From NCBI GenBank assembly GCA_002411615.1, contig DHOF01000163.1, positions 1 through 15,743 of the forward strand: a stretch of DNA of 15,743 nucleotides, written 5' to 3'. This DNA is from Ruminococcaceae bacterium UBA5397. GTDB taxonomy: Bacteria > Bacillota > Clostridia > Oscillospirales > Acutalibacteraceae. Below, piece by piece: positions 6,883 to 14,248 of this stretch (within the stretch, counting starts at the first letter, position 1; each line of letters starts with the position of its first letter). A program made the position numbers and the translations under genes. A model generated the notes under the pieces. That model was not told where the DNA came from. It worked only from the letters and a program-made list of their open reading frames with translations, and did no database searches.

Positions 6883-7635
6883 TCAGCCGGCTGTTTTCAT
6901 ATGAAGACGAAGCCGGTCCGAGATCATTGCAATAAACTCACTGTTCGTCGGTTTACCGCGCGTATTATGAATGGTATACCCAAAATACGAATTCAAAATA
7001 TCAACATCTCCACGATCCCATGCAACTTCAATCGCATGCCGAATTGCACGTTCTACACGGGAAGGTGTCGTATTATACCTACGGGCAACTCCCGGATAAA
7101 GCTGTTTTGTCACAGCATTGATAATATCCGGATCTTCAATTGCCATTAAAATAGAATCACGAAGATAATGGTATCCTTTAATATGTGCAGGGACTCCGAT
7201 CTGATGAAGAATTTCGGTAACTTGAATTTCAAGACTTTCATTGATTGGCGCGGGCTCTTCCAATTTTAAAAGCTGATGAATCCGAAACGCCAATTCTTCT
7301 GGATTAAACGGCTGTACCGCAAGGTAAGCAGCACCTGATGACAAGACCTCTCGTTCCAAAGTTGGGCTGGTAAAATTACTTAGAATAATGAAAAGCGGCA
7401 TATGATCTGGACTTTTCTCTTTCAGAGCATGCATAACCCCGACAGCATCTAGCCCCGGCATAAAGAGCCAACTTAAAACTGCCTGCGGTTTTTGAGCTTC
7501 AATGCTCTCCAAAAGTTTTGTTCCATCCTTCGGCACATATGTAACCTGCAGCCCCGCTTGGGAAAGTCCTTCTGCATATTCCTCCTGAAAATCTGCCGTA
7601 TCGTCCGAAACAATGAGTTTGATATAGTTTTCCAT
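6883..7635 (-). CDS. spo0A: Spo0A sporulation response regulator with a degenerate receiver domain
   Basis: Spo0A is the master regulator of entry into sporulation; in well-studied species it is activated by phosphorylation on an aspartate. The 250-residue product has a receiver-like domain (about 4-125) and a C-terminal DNA-binding domain (about 135-245) that is unmistakable: IGVPAHIKGYHYLRDSI, NTTPSRVERAIRHAIEVAWD and YTIHNTRGKPTNSEFIAMIS. In the receiver the acidic pair Asp11-Asp12 remains. The phospho-acceptor slot in the QAVLSWLFMPGLD stretch, however, is Trp56 (codon TGG at 7468-7470), where Bacillus has Asp56 before the I-I-M-P motif. The switch Thr/Ser is Ser86. The conserved Lys of the K-P-F motif is Gln108 (VQPF). 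Phosphorylation as usually understood should not be possible. ATG follows an AGGGGGA ribosome binding site. No frameshift or stop is seen, so this looks like a maintained gene, not decay. Confidence 0.93.
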   Translation of the reverse strand: MENYIKLIVSDDTADFQEEYAEGLSQAGLQVTYVPKDGTKLLESIEAQKPQAVLSWLFMPGLDAVGVMHALKEKSPDHMPLFIILSNFTSPTLEREVLSSGAAYLAVQPFNPEELAFRIHQLLKLEEPAPINESLEIQVTEILHQIGVPAHIKGYHYLRDSILMAIEDPDIINAVTKQLYPGVARRYNTTPSRVERAIRHAIEVAWDRGDVDILNSYFGYTIHNTRGKPTNSEFIAMISDRLRLHMKTAG

Positions 7636-7668
7636 ATTTGGTCCCCCTAATTGATATTTTATGCACTT

Positions 7669-7697
7669 ATATTACCATATATTGGAAATAATGGCAA
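7669..7697 (-). promoter_or_regulatory. Candidate sigma-A promoter of spo0A
   Basis: On the minus strand TTGCCA (plus 7692-7697, 5 of 6) and TAATAT (plus 7669-7674, 4 of 6) are spaced exactly 17 bases, 34 bases upstream of the spo0A start codon. I saw no convincing sigma-H promoter or Spo0A box (TGTCGAA) in this intergenic region, although spo0A control by both is common in Bacillus. Confidence 0.45.
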
Positions 7698-7947
7698 TAG
7701 TTTATTGCAAAAAAATTTGATTTTGGGGAAAATAAAAGAGAAAAAATAAATTTGCCAACCAAAAAAATTCATTTTTCTTTGAAGAAAAACAAGTTTCAAC
7801 AAAATGAGATTAAAAATCACATTCTAATATTAGAAAGGCATTCCTCTAAAATTTGGAAAAATAAACAAATTATAAAAACTTTTTTGTAAAAAAAGTCACT
7901 TGACTTTTTTCATCATTTTATTCAAAGAATTAATTTGGAAAATGTCC
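7698..7947. other. AT-rich intergenic segment with A-tracts and overlapping dyads
   Basis: The gap between the divergent spo0A and nrdD genes is 418 bases (7636-8053). This central part holds no plausible gene; the short open frames crossing it lack ribosome binding sites and family-like sequence. It is dense in A- and T-tracts, which suggests curved DNA. At 7889-7910 lies a near-continuous palindrome, AAAAAAGTCA-CT-TGACTTTTTT. Its left arm can also pair with ACTTTTTT at 7878-7885 around GTA, giving two mutually exclusive hairpins. Neither predicted promoter would transcribe this piece, so a DNA-level role is more likely than an RNA switch. Confidence 0.5.
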
Positions 7948-7975
7948 TTGAAATTCTATATGTATGTGTTATACT
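7948..7975 (+). promoter_or_regulatory. Candidate promoter of nrdDG with extended -10
   Basis: TTGAAA (7948-7953, 5 of 6) and TATACT (7970-7975, 5 of 6) are spaced 16 bases, and TG one base upstream gives an extended -10. The start codon of nrdD is 79 bases further on, giving a leader of roughly 70 bases. The -10 sits inside an inverted repeat (7961-7988), which suggests repression by a bound protein. Confidence 0.6.
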
Positions 7976-8004
7976 ATTAAAACATACAACATATATGATA
8001 TATG
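7961..8004. repeat. Two inverted repeats at the nrdD promoter
   Basis: TGTATGTGTT (7961-7970) and AAAACATACA (7979-7988) match as inverted arms at 9 of 10 positions around ATACTATT, straddling the -10 element. Immediately after, CATATAT-G-ATATATG (7990-8004) is a perfect 15-base palindrome. The two centres are about 22 bases apart, near two helical turns, so one dimeric regulator could bind both on the same face. NrdR is the usual regulator of such operons, but neither site is a clear NrdR box; the ligand is unknown. Confidence 0.4.
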
Positions 8005-8053
8005 ATTTTTTACGAAGAGATAATCCCAAGAAAAACGAAGGAGAGAATTTATT

Positions 8054-10213
8054 ATGAAGGTCATCAAGCGAAACGGCGCCGAAGTAGAATTTGATATTAC
8101 AAAGATCATTACGGCTGTTACCAAAGCGAATGCAGTAGTCGAAGAGACCGAGCGCATGACGCCTACCCAAATACAGAGAATTGCAGAATCAGTGGATTTC
8201 TCCTGCCAAAAAATCAATCATGCTCCTTCGGTGGAGGAAATACAAGATCTTGTGGAGGATCAGATTATGGCGCATGGCGCTTTTGAAGTTGCTAAACGCT
8301 ATATTACCTATCGCTATACACAATCTCTAGTACGTCAAAGCAATACGACTGATGAAAAGATTTTAACTTTGATTGAATGCTGCAATGAAGAAGCAAAGCA
8401 GGAAAATTCCAATAAAAATCCTGTTGTAAACTCTACGCAGCGCGACTATATGGCCGGTGAAGTTTCCAGGGATCTTACAGAGCGTATTCTGCTTCCAAAA
8501 GATATTGTAGAGGCTCACCGTGAAGGACTTATTCATTTTCATGATACTGATTACTATGCACAGCATATGCACAACTGTGACCTGGTCAATCTGGAAGACA
8601 TGCTTCAAAACGGTACCGTCATTACAGGTACCCTAATTGAACGTCCCCACAGTTTCTCAACAGCCTGCAATATCGCAACACAGATCATTGCACAGGTTGC
8701 TTCCAATCAATACGGCGGACAGTCTATTTCTCTTGCACACTTAGCTCCATTTGTCGATGTCAGCCGCCAGAAAATCAGAAAAATCGTTCAGCATGAGATG
8801 GACGAAATTAATGCCCATCCTTCTGAAGAAGAGTTTCATAAGCTGGTAGAAGACCGTCTTCATGATGAAGTCTGCCGTGGAGTTCAAACAATTCAGTATC
8901 AGGTAACAACTCTGCTCACGACAAACGGTCAGGCTCCTTTTGTGACTGTCTTTATGTATTTGAATGAAGCAAAAAATGATCAGGAAAAGAAAGATCTGGC
9001 TTTGATCATTGAAGAAACCTTAAAACAGCGTTATCAGGGCGTAAAAAACGAGAAGGGTGTCTGGGTTACTCCAGCCTTCCCAAAACTGATTTATGTGCTT
9101 GAAGAAGATAACATCAAGGAAGACGCTCCCTATTATTATTTAACGAAACTTGCTGCAAAATGCACTGCTAAGCGCATGGTTCCGGATTATATCTCCGAAA
9201 AGAAAATGAAAGAATACAAAGAAGGCAACTGCTTCCCTGTGATGGGCTGCCGTTCCTGTCTCTCTCCTTGGAAGGATGAAAACGGAAATTACCAGTTCTA
9301 TGGGCGTTTTAACCAGGGCGTTGTCACATTGAATCTGCCTGATATTGCACTTTCTTCGGGCGGCGATATTAAAAAATTCTGGAAAATTTTTGATGAGCGC
9401 CTTGACTTGTGCTACCGTGCATTGATGTGTCGTCACAATCGTTTAATGGGAACTCTCTCCGACGTTGCACCGATTCTCTGGCAGTATGGTGCCTGTGCGC
9501 GGCTCAAAAAGGGCGAACCTATTGATAAACTTTTAGTCGGCGGTTACTCCACCATCTCTTTGGGATATGCAGGTCTCTATGAATGCGTCAAATATATGAC
9601 CGGAAAGAGCCATACAGATTCTTCTGCCACCCCATTTGCATTACAGGTAATGGAATATATGAATGCCGCTTGTGAGCGCTGGAAGAAAGAAACCAATATC
9701 GGATTCGGAATTTATGGGACCCCATTGGAATCCACCACTTATAAATTTGCAAAATGTTTACAGAAACGCTTCGGAATTATTCCGGGAATTACAGACAAGG
9801 GATATATTACGAACAGCTATCATGTAAATGTTACTGAAGAAATTAACGCATTCGATAAACTAAAATTTGAAGCGCAGTTCCAGCATCTTTCTACCGGCGG
9901 AGCAATCAGCTATGTAGAGGTTCCTAACATGCAGGACAATCTTGAAGCTGTTCTTCAGGTCATGAAATTTATTTATGATAATATTATGTACGCTGAACTC
10001 AATACAAAATCGGATTATTGCCAAGTATGCGGTTGGGACGGCGAAATTAAGATTGTCGAAGAAGATGGAAAGCTTGTCTGGAGATGCCCGAAATGCGGCA
10101 ATGAGGATCAGGACAAAATGAATGTTGCACGCCGCACCTGCGGATATATTGGTACACAGTTCTGGAATCAGGGCCGTACAGAAGAAATTCGCGACCGCGT
10201 CATGCATCTATAA
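8054..10213 (+). CDS. nrdD: Anaerobic ribonucleoside-triphosphate reductase (class III)
   Basis: NrdD reduces ribonucleoside triphosphates to deoxyribonucleotides with a glycyl radical, so it works only without oxygen. The 719-residue product is of usual length. Residues 1 to about 95 are an ATP-cone regulatory domain (MKVIKRNGAEVEFDITKI; VAKRYITYRYTQSLVRQ). The central barrel includes SLAHLAPFVDVSRQKIRK, NGQAPFVTVFMY and CFPVMGCRSCLSPW. Near the C-terminus four cysteines in two C-x2-C pairs (656, 659, 678, 681) form the zinc site, and RRTCGYIG (693-700) holds the glycyl radical residue, Gly697. ATG follows AAGGAG (8038-8043). nrdG follows after 50 bases. The gene is transcribed away from spo0A and lies between spo0A and spoIVB on the opposite strand. 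Confidence 0.97.
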   Translation: MKVIKRNGAEVEFDITKIITAVTKANAVVEETERMTPTQIQRIAESVDFSCQKINHAPSVEEIQDLVEDQIMAHGAFEVAKRYITYRYTQSLVRQSNTTDEKILTLIECCNEEAKQENSNKNPVVNSTQRDYMAGEVSRDLTERILLPKDIVEAHREGLIHFHDTDYYAQHMHNCDLVNLEDMLQNGTVITGTLIERPHSFSTACNIATQIIAQVASNQYGGQSISLAHLAPFVDVSRQKIRKIVQHEMDEINAHPSEEEFHKLVEDRLHDEVCRGVQTIQYQVTTLLTTNGQAPFVTVFMYLNEAKNDQEKKDLALIIEETLKQRYQGVKNEKGVWVTPAFPKLIYVLEEDNIKEDAPYYYLTKLAAKCTAKRMVPDYISEKKMKEYKEGNCFPVMGCRSCLSPWKDENGNYQFYGRFNQGVVTLNLPDIALSSGGDIKKFWKIFDERLDLCYRALMCRHNRLMGTLSDVAPILWQYGACARLKKGEPIDKLLVGGYSTISLGYAGLYECVKYMTGKSHTDSSATPFALQVMEYMNAACERWKKETNIGFGIYGTPLESTTYKFAKCLQKRFGIIPGITDKGYITNSYHVNVTEEINAFDKLKFEAQFQHLSTGGAISYVEVPNMQDNLEAVLQVMKFIYDNIMYAELNTKSDYCQVCGWDGEIKIVEEDGKLVWRCPKCGNEDQDKMNVARRTCGYIGTQFWNQGRTEEIRDRVMHL

Positions 10214-10263
10214 AAGTCTACCGACTTTCGCACTGTATTTTTGACGAAAACGGAGGAAACATT

Positions 10264-10785
10264 TTGTATTACGGAGAAATCAAAGACTGCGATATCGCAA
10301 ATGGTGAAGGAGTTCGAATTAGCCTATTCGTTTCCGGCTGCACCAATCATTGTGAAAATTGCTTTCAGCCGCAAACCTGGGATTTTCATTATGGAAAACC
10401 TTTTACAGAAGAAACAGAAGAAAAAATTCTTGATCTGCTAAAGCCTTCTTTTATTAACGGTTTAACCGTTTTGGGCGGAGAACCTTTCGAACCAAAAAAC
10501 CAAAAAATTCTTCTTCCGTTTTTAAAAAAAGTACGAAAAACATTCCCGCAGAAAACCATTTGGTGCTTTTCCGGATTCACCTTAGAAGAACTAAAAAAAG
10601 AGGATTCCTATCCGCGGTGTGAATCAACAGATGAAATGCTTTCTCTGCTGGATGTCTTAGTAGACGGCAGATATGTCGAAAAGCTTCATGACATTTCTCT
10701 TCGTTTTCGCGGCAGTTCGAATCAGCGCTTAATTGATTTAAATGCGACTCGCAAAAATGGTTCTGTCACTCTTTGGAATGGGTGA
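10264..10785 (+). CDS. nrdG: Anaerobic ribonucleotide reductase activating protein (radical SAM)
   Basis: NrdG cleaves S-adenosylmethionine with a [4Fe-4S] cluster to place the glycyl radical on NrdD. The 173-residue product carries the cluster motif C-x3-C-x2-C as CTNHCENC (Cys26, 30, 33), preceded by GEGVRISLFVSG. The LGGEPF motif at 70-75 contacts SAM in this family, and DVLVDGRYVE with LRFRGSSNQR is typical of NrdG C-termini. The start is a TTG codon at 10264-10266: GGAGG (10252-10256) lies 7 bases upstream and the protein then begins MYYGEIKDCD as expected for the family. No ATG fits this N-terminus. It is the second gene of the nrdDG unit. Confidence 0.96.
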   Translation: MYYGEIKDCDIANGEGVRISLFVSGCTNHCENCFQPQTWDFHYGKPFTEETEEKILDLLKPSFINGLTVLGGEPFEPKNQKILLPFLKKVRKTFPQKTIWCFSGFTLEELKKEDSYPRCESTDEMLSLLDVLVDGRYVEKLHDISLRFRGSSNQRLIDLNATRKNGSVTLWNG

Positions 10786-10891
10786 AAATAAAATTTCAAA
10801 AAGATGTTTTCGCCCTTTTCGATTGCATTTTCATTCTAAATTTTCCAAAAATTCAGCAAATCATATTTTAAATGAATCAGAATAAAACAGT

Positions 10892-10978
10892 AAAAACGGC
10901 ACAGCTTATAAAAGAATCTTGAATGCGAATTTTCCGCATCAGAATTTTTTAACTGTACCGTTTTTATTTTTTTATTTT
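10892..10978. terminator. Bidirectional terminator between nrdG and spoIVB
   Basis: Arms AAAAACGGCACAG (10892-10904) and CTGTACCGTTTTT (10953-10965) pair with one mismatch. An inner hairpin ATGCG/CGCAT lies within the loop. On the plus strand the stem runs into a long T-rich tail (10961-10978), ending nrdDG; on the minus strand it ends in TTTTT, ending spoIVB, whose stop codon directly abuts it. The 106 bases between nrdG and this hairpin show nothing else I can identify. Confidence 0.85.
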
Positions 10979-12070
10979 TTATAAAATTTTGACTGTGGGA
11001 AGCAGGGATCCGGCAAAAGTTTCCTGATTCTGAGAATCGGCAGAAATCATATTGACTGCTAGAATCCCATATCCCCTAGTAGGATCATTCACAAAAACAT
11101 GGGTAACTGCTCCTGCGAGCTTTCCGTCCTGTAAAATTGGACTGCCGCTCATTCCCTGTACAATTCCGCCTGTTTTTTCGAGAAGTTTCGAATCCGTTAT
11201 TTTTAGCACCATATTTTTTGAGTCTCCACCACGACAGTTAACAAATTCAATACATGCATCATAAGCCTTCGGTCCATTTTGATCAATCGTACTAAGAATT
11301 TTGACCGGACCTGCATGCACCTCATCTGCAGACATCACTGAAATTGTTTCTCCCTGCGGATTTTCTCGAAGCGAGCCAAAAACTCCACAAGTTCCATTTT
11401 GACTGAGTGTTCCTATTGCGGTATCCGAAGCAAAATAGCCTTGCAATTCGCCTGCAGTGCCCTGTACTCCTTTTCGAATTCCACTGATTGTAACTGGGAC
11501 AACATCACCAGAAAGAAGCGGCATCAATTCATTCGTATCCGGGTCGCAAATTCCATGACCCAATCCCGCAAAAACCTTGGTATCAGGATCATAAAAAGTA
11601 AGCGTACCGATTCCGGCAGTACTGTCTCGTACCCAAAGTCCTGCCCGATATCCTGCTGGAGAAGCTACTGGCTGCAAAGCTGCCGTAAATGCTTTTCCTT
11701 CTCGTAAAAGACTAAGCTGTACAACTTGTCCCCCACTCTTTCGAATTGCTTCTGAAACTTCTTCATTAGAGTTGACTTCTTTTCCGTTTACATCTGTGAC
11801 AATATCTCCTACCTGTATTCCCGATTTTGCCGGTGGATTAACAGTCCCTTCATTCGTTTGAATATCCGCAGTTCCGACGACTACTACACCACTCGTGAAC
11901 AAACGAATTCCAAACGGCGTTCCACAAAGAATCACCTGCTTTTCTGACAAAGAGGATGCAGCTATCACATTTTTTGATTCAGCCGGAACAATATTAACCA
12001 GTCCAGATAATATTGCTGCAATTAAAAGAAAAGCAGAAATCAATTTTGAATTTTTTCTGACCGAATACAA
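10979..12070 (-). CDS. spoIVB: SpoIVB sporulation signalling serine peptidase (family S55)
   Basis: In spore formers SpoIVB is made in the forespore, crosses into the intermembrane space and cleaves SpoIVFA, which leads to pro-sigma-K activation. The 363-residue product has one N-terminal membrane segment or uncleaved signal (about 10-29), and a PDZ domain (about 45-125, with VGDIVTDVNGKEV). The peptidase domain has its catalytic set visible as His172 in GLGHGI, Asp293 in KITDSKLL and Ser308 in GGIVQGMSGSP. The Asp-Ser spacing of 15 equals that of the Bacillus enzyme as I recall it (Asp363, Ser378). I chose TTG at 12068-12070 because AAGGAGGTG lies ideally upstream; the frame extends 13 codons further to another TTG with no such site. 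It is on the same strand as spo0A, its common neighbour, but separated by nrdDG. I could not confirm a sigma-G promoter upstream. Confidence 0.93.
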   Translation of the reverse strand: MYSVRKNSKLISAFLLIAAILSGLVNIVPAESKNVIAASSLSEKQVILCGTPFGIRLFTSGVVVVGTADIQTNEGTVNPPAKSGIQVGDIVTDVNGKEVNSNEEVSEAIRKSGGQVVQLSLLREGKAFTAALQPVASPAGYRAGLWVRDSTAGIGTLTFYDPDTKVFAGLGHGICDPDTNELMPLLSGDVVPVTISGIRKGVQGTAGELQGYFASDTAIGTLSQNGTCGVFGSLRENPQGETISVMSADEVHAGPVKILSTIDQNGPKAYDACIEFVNCRGGDSKNMVLKITDSKLLEKTGGIVQGMSGSPILQDGKLAGAVTHVFVNDPTRGYGILAVNMISADSQNQETFAGSLLPTVKIL

Positions 12071-12162
12071 TTTTTTCACCTCCTTCCTTGTGAAAATACT
12101 CTTCCACAAAGGGAGATGTTTATTTTGTCAATCCTGTTCTCCTACGGCATATCCTGCCTTCC

Positions 12163-12195
12163 AAAAAAAGAAAGACCTCGCAAGAATGCGGGTCT
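12163..12195 (-). terminator. Rho-independent terminator after potD
   Basis: On the minus strand AGACCCGCA and TGCGAGGTCT form a GC-rich stem (one bulged base) around a TTCT loop. A T-rich run follows it directly (plus-strand A run 12163-12173). It lies 32 bases past the potD stop and closes the potABCD operon before spoIVB, implying that spoIVB has its own promoter in 12071-12162. Confidence 0.88.
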
Positions 12196-12226
12196 CCCAA
12201 AATTTTTCCCAAAAATTAAAATTTAA

Positions 12227-13438
12227 TTATTGCAATTCACGTTTTCGTTTTCGCCTTTTATGAATCACAATCCCAATATAAAGCAGTAAAAACGCTGCCA
12301 AAACCGCCACTAAAGTTGCCGATTCTCCAGGACCTCCCATTTTGACTTCTGCCCAAAGCGTATCCAAAAGCATATTGGTATCTTCCGGCAAGTTTACATA
12401 AACTTCTGCTTTATCCATAATCTCCCGAGGAGGGTAATAAATTGGGTTTTCTACTGTTTCTTCAGGCAAAAGTTCCTTTGCGGCGCTCTCTGGAGTTGAA
12501 TATCCAATATAGCTGACATTTGCGGCGGCAATTTCCGGATCACAAAGGAAATTGATATAAGCCTCGGCTTCTTCCTTATGAGAACTTCCCTTTGGAATAC
12601 AGGCAGCATCCACAAAAGAATTGGTTGGCTCATCTGTAGGAATCGTAAAGCCGATATTGGGGTTATTTTCAACCAGCGTTGCCGCATCTCCGGCATAATA
12701 AGGAGCAAGCCAGGCTTCTCCTCCATCCATTTTATCGAAGATCTGATCCATTACATAGGCTTGCACCAAAGGTTTTTGCTGTTTTAGAAGATTGGCAGCT
12801 GCCTGCCAATCATTCGCATCTGTTGTATTATAGGACTGCCCCAGAATTTTTTGTGCAATTCCAAAAGAATCCCGCGGGTTATCAAACATCAAAATTTTTC
12901 CTTTATATTTTGGGTCCCAGAGAACTTTCCAACTTGTTGTCTCGCTCGCATCCACATAATTTTTATTGTAGAAAATACCGATGACGCCCCATGTATAGGG
13001 AACCGAATACGCATTCTCGGGATCATATGCAGGATTCCGAAACTGATCATCAATATACTTAAAATTCGGAATTTTATCAAAATCCAATTTTTCAAGCATA
13101 TCTTCGCCAATTAGTTTGGAAACCATATAGTCAGACGGAATAATCACATCATATTCCGCACCGCCGCCGGAAAGCTTTGAATAAAGCGATTCATTGGTAT
13201 CAAAAGTCGTGTAGTTTACATGAATCCCTGTGCGCTTTGTAAATTCGGCATTTACATCCAGCGTTCCATCAACGCCGTTACTAATATATTCTCCCCAATT
13301 ATAAACATTGATGGTAACGCCCGTATCAGGGGCTGCTTCTGTATCCTCCTCTGCCGAAGCGGGAACCATGCAAAGAGAAGCAATCATCAACGCAGAAAAC
13401 AAAAATGCTATCCTTTTTTGAATCCAATTTTTCCCCAT
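12227..13438 (-). CDS. potD: Spermidine/putrescine-binding protein with C-terminal membrane anchor
   Basis: PotD captures polyamines outside the membrane and delivers them to the PotBC channel. The 403-residue product starts with a signal peptide (basic MGKNWIQKR, hydrophobic core, cleavage likely after ASA at residue 29). Family stretches follow: INVYNWGEYIS, the segment YDVIIPSDYMVSKLI, the segment YSVPYTWGVIGIFYNK, and YYAGDAATLVENNPNIGF. The cysteine in the signal (IASLCMVP) has Leu before it, so it is not a normal lipobox. Instead residues about 374-392 form a hydrophobic segment followed by HKRRKRKRELQ, a positive-inside anchor. Most Gram-positive binding proteins are lipid-anchored, so this is unusual. 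The start ATG directly abuts the potC stop, with GAGGAGGA as ribosome binding site. Exact polyamine preference is not readable. Confidence 0.92.
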   Translation of the reverse strand: MGKNWIQKRIAFLFSALMIASLCMVPASAEEDTEAAPDTGVTINVYNWGEYISNGVDGTLDVNAEFTKRTGIHVNYTTFDTNESLYSKLSGGGAEYDVIIPSDYMVSKLIGEDMLEKLDFDKIPNFKYIDDQFRNPAYDPENAYSVPYTWGVIGIFYNKNYVDASETTSWKVLWDPKYKGKILMFDNPRDSFGIAQKILGQSYNTTDANDWQAAANLLKQQKPLVQAYVMDQIFDKMDGGEAWLAPYYAGDAATLVENNPNIGFTIPTDEPTNSFVDAACIPKGSSHKEEAEAYINFLCDPEIAAANVSYIGYSTPESAAKELLPEETVENPIYYPPREIMDKAEVYVNLPEDTNMLLDTLWAEVKMGGPGESATLVAVLAAFLLLYIGIVIHKRRKRKRELQ

Positions 13439-14248
13439 TTATGGTTCCTCCTCATCCTGCAGAATTTCTTTATTTTCCTTTTCTTTCCGCAAATTCACAA
13501 TTAAAAGAAGAATCAAAACGATGGCGAATAACAAAGTGGACAGCGCATTGATTTCCGGACTGATCCGCTTACGAGTCATCGAATAAATATAAATCGGCAA
13601 TGTTTGTGTAGTACCGCTTGTAAAGTAACTGATAATAAAATCATCAATTGAAAGCGTAAACGCCATAATCATTCCGGTAACAATTCCCGGAATGATTTCC
13701 GGAATGACTACCTTAAAGAATGCCTGTGAAGGGTGATACCCCAGATCAAGCGCCGCTTCATACAAATTTGGATCCATTTGGCTGAGTTTCGGCTTTACCG
13801 AGAGAATTACATAAGGCAAACAGAATGTGATATGTGCAATCATAATGCTGCCGATTCCAAGACTAGTATTCATCGCCCGAACAGCAATCACAAACAAAAG
13901 CATCATCGAAACGCCGGTTACAATTTCGGGATTTACCATCGGAAGATTTGTTATATTCATCACCAATCGGCGCGGCCAACGTTTTAGTGAATTGATGCCG
14001 ATTGCCGCAGCCGTCCCCAAAATCGTGCTGACAACTGCTGCAACAACGGCAATCAGGATGGTATTCCCCAAAGCCTGCATAATCAAACGGTCACTAAAAA
14101 GTTGTCCATACCATTTAAATGAAAAACCAGACCATACCGAACGACTCATTGTCGTGCTGTCGTTAAAACTAAAAACGATCAGCACGACAATCGGTGCATA
14201 TAAAAACAGATAAATAAAAAAGCAATATATTTTTGAGAGCACTTTCAT
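13439..14248 (-). CDS. potC: Spermidine/putrescine ABC transporter permease PotC
   Basis: One of two inner-membrane permeases of the polyamine importer. The 269-residue product has about six membrane segments, beginning IYLFLYAPIVVLIVFSFND, and the FNDS/WSGFSFKWYGQLF start characteristic of PotC. The cytoplasmic EAA loop that docks on the ATPase is visible as YEAALDLGYHPSQAFFKVVI followed by PEIIPGI. The C-terminus is a charged tail (KEKENKEILQDEEEP). The start ATG overlaps the potB stop by 4 bases (ATGA), with GGAGGG upstream, and the stop directly abuts the potD start, so translation is coupled throughout. Confidence 0.94.
   Translation of the reverse strand: MKVLSKIYCFFIYLFLYAPIVVLIVFSFNDSTTMSRSVWSGFSFKWYGQLFSDRLIMQALGNTILIAVVAAVVSTILGTAAAIGINSLKRWPRRLVMNITNLPMVNPEIVTGVSMMLLFVIAVRAMNTSLGIGSIMIAHITFCLPYVILSVKPKLSQMDPNLYEAALDLGYHPSQAFFKVVIPEIIPGIVTGMIMAFTLSIDDFIISYFTSGTTQTLPIYIYSMTRKRISPEINALSTLLFAIVLILLLIVNLRKEKENKEILQDEEEP

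Noticed and set aside
7922..8217. Two minus-strand open frames over the nrdD promoter and start
   Set aside because: They overlap the nrdD start and promoter, lack ribosome binding sites and resemble no protein family I know.
10054..10680. TGTCGAA matches at 10054-10060 and 10674-10680
   Set aside because: Both lie inside nrdD and nrdG reading frames, away from promoters, so they are poor candidates for Spo0A control.
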